DNA from: Gonium pectorale
Taxonomy: Eukaryota > Chlorophyta > Chlorophyceae > Chlamydomonadales > Volvocaceae
Assembly: GCA_001584585.1 (NCBI GenBank)
Contig: LSYV01000037.1
Location: 410,591 to 421,217, forward strand
Direction: 5' to 3'
Length of the DNA stretch: 10,627 bases
A program made the position numbers and the translations under genes. Below the pieces are notes generated by a model. The model did not search any database. It worked only from the letters and a program-made list of their open reading frames with translations, and was not told where the DNA came from. Numbering within the stretch: the first letter of the stretch is position 1; each line of letters starts with the position of its first letter. Of this stretch, positions 8,701 through 10,627 are shown in pieces.

Positions 8701-10355
8701 GTTCCCCGCCTGTCCCGTCCCTCCTGTGGTCCTCCGCCCCGCCCCACCAGGCACATCAACGCGTGGATGTGCCGCATCTACTGCCACAAGGTCATCAAGC
8801 TCAGCGACGCGGTGCAGCCGCTGCCCCGGCAGGAGACCATGTTCGTGCACGGGGTGTCGCCCTCCTTCCTCAAGGTGGGGCGGGGTGCGGCGGGAAGGGA
8901 GGCGAGGTGGCTGGGCGGATTGGCGTGGCATGGCAGCGCGGGTGAAGGGCAGCAAATGGAGAGCCTCGGTCGCGCTCGGGCGTAGCAGGAGATGGTGCGA
9001 AGGGCTTGGGAATGGCGGCAACAGGTGACTTTTGTTGGGGTTTGTGTTGTTGAGCACAGGCTGCGCCAGCGCGCTGTCTTGCTGTTCTAACTAACTGTCC
9101 CTGCCCCTTGTGCGGCCGCTGCCGTCACACGCAAAACCTCTTCTCGGTCCTTGCCTCCGCCCTGTGCCGTAGGTTGGCCAGACCAAGGCCCAGCTGGCCG
9201 CCACCGGCCAGAAGCCCTTCTGCAAGGACGCGTACTTCCTGGGGAAGGTGGGGCTGGGGTCGGGCGGGGTTCATACCTTCGAGGGGTGGGCAACGCGACT
9301 AATTGCCCAAGCATTGCGTGTAAAAGGGGTTGGCGAGGCAGGCTTGAGGATGCCGAAGACAGTTGGGGGCACTTGAGCAGGCCTCTAGCTGCAACCTTCG
9401 TGGAAACCTTTGAAGCCATGCACCACCTGCGTACGTCGAGGTCGTGTACACAGCGGCAGCGTGTAGGCGCTGAAACGCGGTTCGCTGCCACCCCTGACCC
9501 CGTGCCGCAAAAAGCCCGACGCGCCCTGACCACCGGTCTGCTCCGCCGTACAGGTGCTGTGGGCCAAGGGCTACACGGAGCTGCTGGACCGCCTCAACGA
9601 GCACTCGCAGCGCACCGGGGAGCGGATACACGTCGACGTGTACGGGAGCGGGCCCGACCTCAAGGTAGGGAGGGGTGTGTGGGGGGCCGGGGAGGTCGGG
9701 GTCCGACGGGAGCGGGCGGGGTAAGCAAAGAACAACTTCGAACAGCCGTGTGCATGCATAAGCACAGCGTTCGTCGCCACGCTCCGCACCAACTCTCCGC
9801 TTGTCGTGAGATTGCCTTTGGCTGCCAAGGCCCACTAGCGAAATGCGTGTGCCATGTATGACTTGTGCACCGCCGCTCCCGCTGCCCACCAGGCGGTTGA
9901 GGAGGAGGCCTCTCGCCGGCGGCTGGCCCTGAGCTTTCGCGGCGCGCGCGACCACGCGGACAGCTCGCTGCAGGACTACAAGGTGCGGAAAATGAGGTTT
10001 CGTTGTCAGAGACGCCTGCGGCGGCTATGTGCAGTGGCCACAGGCCGCAGGCCCTGCTGTGCCGGAATGCAAGGTCGTTGACTGGACGGTCGCGTTGGCT
10101 GCTGATTGGGCAACGTCGCGACAACCATGAGTAGTGGGCGCCAAGCGCCCATGTTCGTCGTGCCTCCCCACTCTGCGCGCTCGTAACTTGTCGTCGATGA
10201 CCTTCCCGTTCGCCGCAGGTGTTTATCAACCCCTCGCTCTCCGACGTGGTGGCCACCACCACCGCCGAGGCGCTGGCAATGGGCAAGTGGGTGGTGTGCG
10301 CCGAGCACCCCTCAAACAAGTTCTTCGAGCAGTTCCCCAACTGCCTCATATACAG
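5718..10355 (+). CDS. DGD1: DGD1, digalactosyldiacylglycerol synthase (3' end outside window)
   Basis: This GT4-family galactosyltransferase transfers galactose from UDP-Gal to MGDG to make DGDG, a main thylakoid lipid; the plant enzyme sits in the plastid outer envelope. Plus-strand exons are 5718-7100, 7542-7635, 8061-8151, 8367-8486, 8751-8874, 9173-9247, 9554-9664, 9893-9982 and 10219-10355. All have GT-AG borders and consistent phases, giving 741 residues plus two bases. Residues 1 to about 397 form the N-terminal extension typical of DGD1 rather than DGD2 (Ala/Ser-rich, helical, Gln-rich near 220-255). The GT-B fold starts at [20 protein letters not shown] (398-417), then [27 protein letters not shown] (538-549), VHGVSP (595-600), [25 protein letters not shown] and RDHAD (685-689). 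In exon 9, [16 protein letters not shown] has D705 and E713 at the E/D-X7-E spacing of GT4 enzymes. I take the start at ATG 5718, because the in-frame GTG at 5715 would not initiate. The final coding exon(s) lie beyond 10627. Confidence 0.95.
7101..7541 (+). other. DGD1 intron 1
   Basis: This 441-nt intron has donor GTGGGG after the codons for EEQ and acceptor CCTGCAG before EDFVRQW, phase 0. It is G-rich, with a (GTGC)n-like patch near 7230, and contains no coding signal; the first exon's frame runs into it only by chance to a stop at 7250. Confidence 0.85.
7636..8060 (+). other. DGD1 intron 2
   Basis: This 425-nt intron has donor GTGAGC and acceptor CTCCCCACAG, phase 1. Its first half is purine-rich and it ends in a strong pyrimidine tract. 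Nothing else is recognisable in it. Confidence 0.85.
9248..9553 (+). other. DGD1 intron 6
   Basis: This 306-nt intron runs from donor GTGGGG after FLGK to acceptor CCGTACAG before VLWAKG, phase 0. It interrupts the UDP-sugar-binding lobe between two motifs that are contiguous in plant DGD1. No other content is visible. Confidence 0.85.
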
Positions 10356-10627
10356 GTGGGGTTCATGGACACCGCAGGGGGCGGGACGGGACGGGCCGAC
10401 TCGAGTGGAGAGAGCGCCTGCGGGGTCAGCCATGCAGGCTGAAGCGCCCTCGACCGTGCCCGTCGGCTGTACGAGCTCTCTCGCCACGTGCCAAGGGTCC
10501 TGGCAGCCCCACCTTCAGTGCCCTCGGTCTCCCACCTGCCCACTTTCCCCCCCCCCCCCCACNNCNCNNGCGCGNGCNCGCNCTGNTGNNTCTCTCCTCC
10601 TCCTCCTCACTCGCACNCTCACACTCG
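10356..10627 (+). other. Start of DGD1 intron 9 and ambiguous contig end
   Basis: Donor GTGGGG follows ATA TAC AG. In plant DGD1 the next residues continue with a short Lys/Glu-rich helical tail, and no exon of that kind is seen before the window ends. A run of 14 C (10547-10560) is followed by scattered N bases from 10563 to 10590, which marks failed base calling. No feature can be supported in the last 70 bases. Confidence 0.7.

Noticed and set aside
1..10627. tRNA, rRNA, CRISPR array, bacterial operon or mobile-element signatures.
   Set aside because: None seen by eye on either strand; gene structure is that of a nuclear algal genome. An old degenerate transposon at 1300-2100 cannot be excluded without a repeat library search.

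Overview
The window reads as nuclear DNA of a green alga, most probably Chlamydomonas reinhardtii. The signs are very GC-rich sequence, many short introns with GTGAG/GTGCG/GTGGGG-type donors and pyrimidine-CAG acceptors, TGTAA motifs of the volvocine poly(A) type, and proteins that are clearly plant/algal plastid proteins. I recall VIPP1 and DGD1 as adjacent loci on C. reinhardtii chromosome 13, which agrees with this window but cannot be verified here. The last 70 bases contain a run of 14 C followed by scattered Ns, so this is a draft-quality contig end.

Layout. (1) Positions 1-1360, minus strand: the first three coding exons of a TAF2-like TFIID subunit, running off the left edge. (2) 1361-1496: a 136-bp gap that may be a divergent promoter. 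(3) 1497-1793, plus strand: a possible small orphan gene, weakly supported. (4) 2730-5474, minus strand: a complete eight-exon VIPP1 gene (plastid ESCRT-III/PspA-family membrane remodeller). It has a one-base deletion in exon 5 relative to the conserved reading frame, and its 3' UTR probably extends to about 1880. (5) 5475-5717: a 243-bp shared intergenic region. (6) 5718 to past the right edge, plus strand: nine exons of DGD1 (digalactosyldiacylglycerol synthase), with the last exon(s) outside the window.

How the genes relate. VIPP1 and DGD1 both serve thylakoid membrane biogenesis. DGD1 makes the bilayer-forming galactolipid DGDG at the plastid envelope, and VIPP1 forms rings and rods that support and remodel thylakoid and inner-envelope membranes. 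Their head-to-head arrangement over a short shared region suggests coordinated transcription, although this is inference. TAF2 is a general transcription factor subunit with no evident link to the pair.

I rebuilt all exons by hand from splice sites, reading phase and remembered family alignments. The exon lengths fit phase exactly everywhere except the one-base defect in VIPP1 exon 5. No tRNA, rRNA, CRISPR array or intact transposon was recognised, and I saw no convincing sign of an undescribed multigene system.
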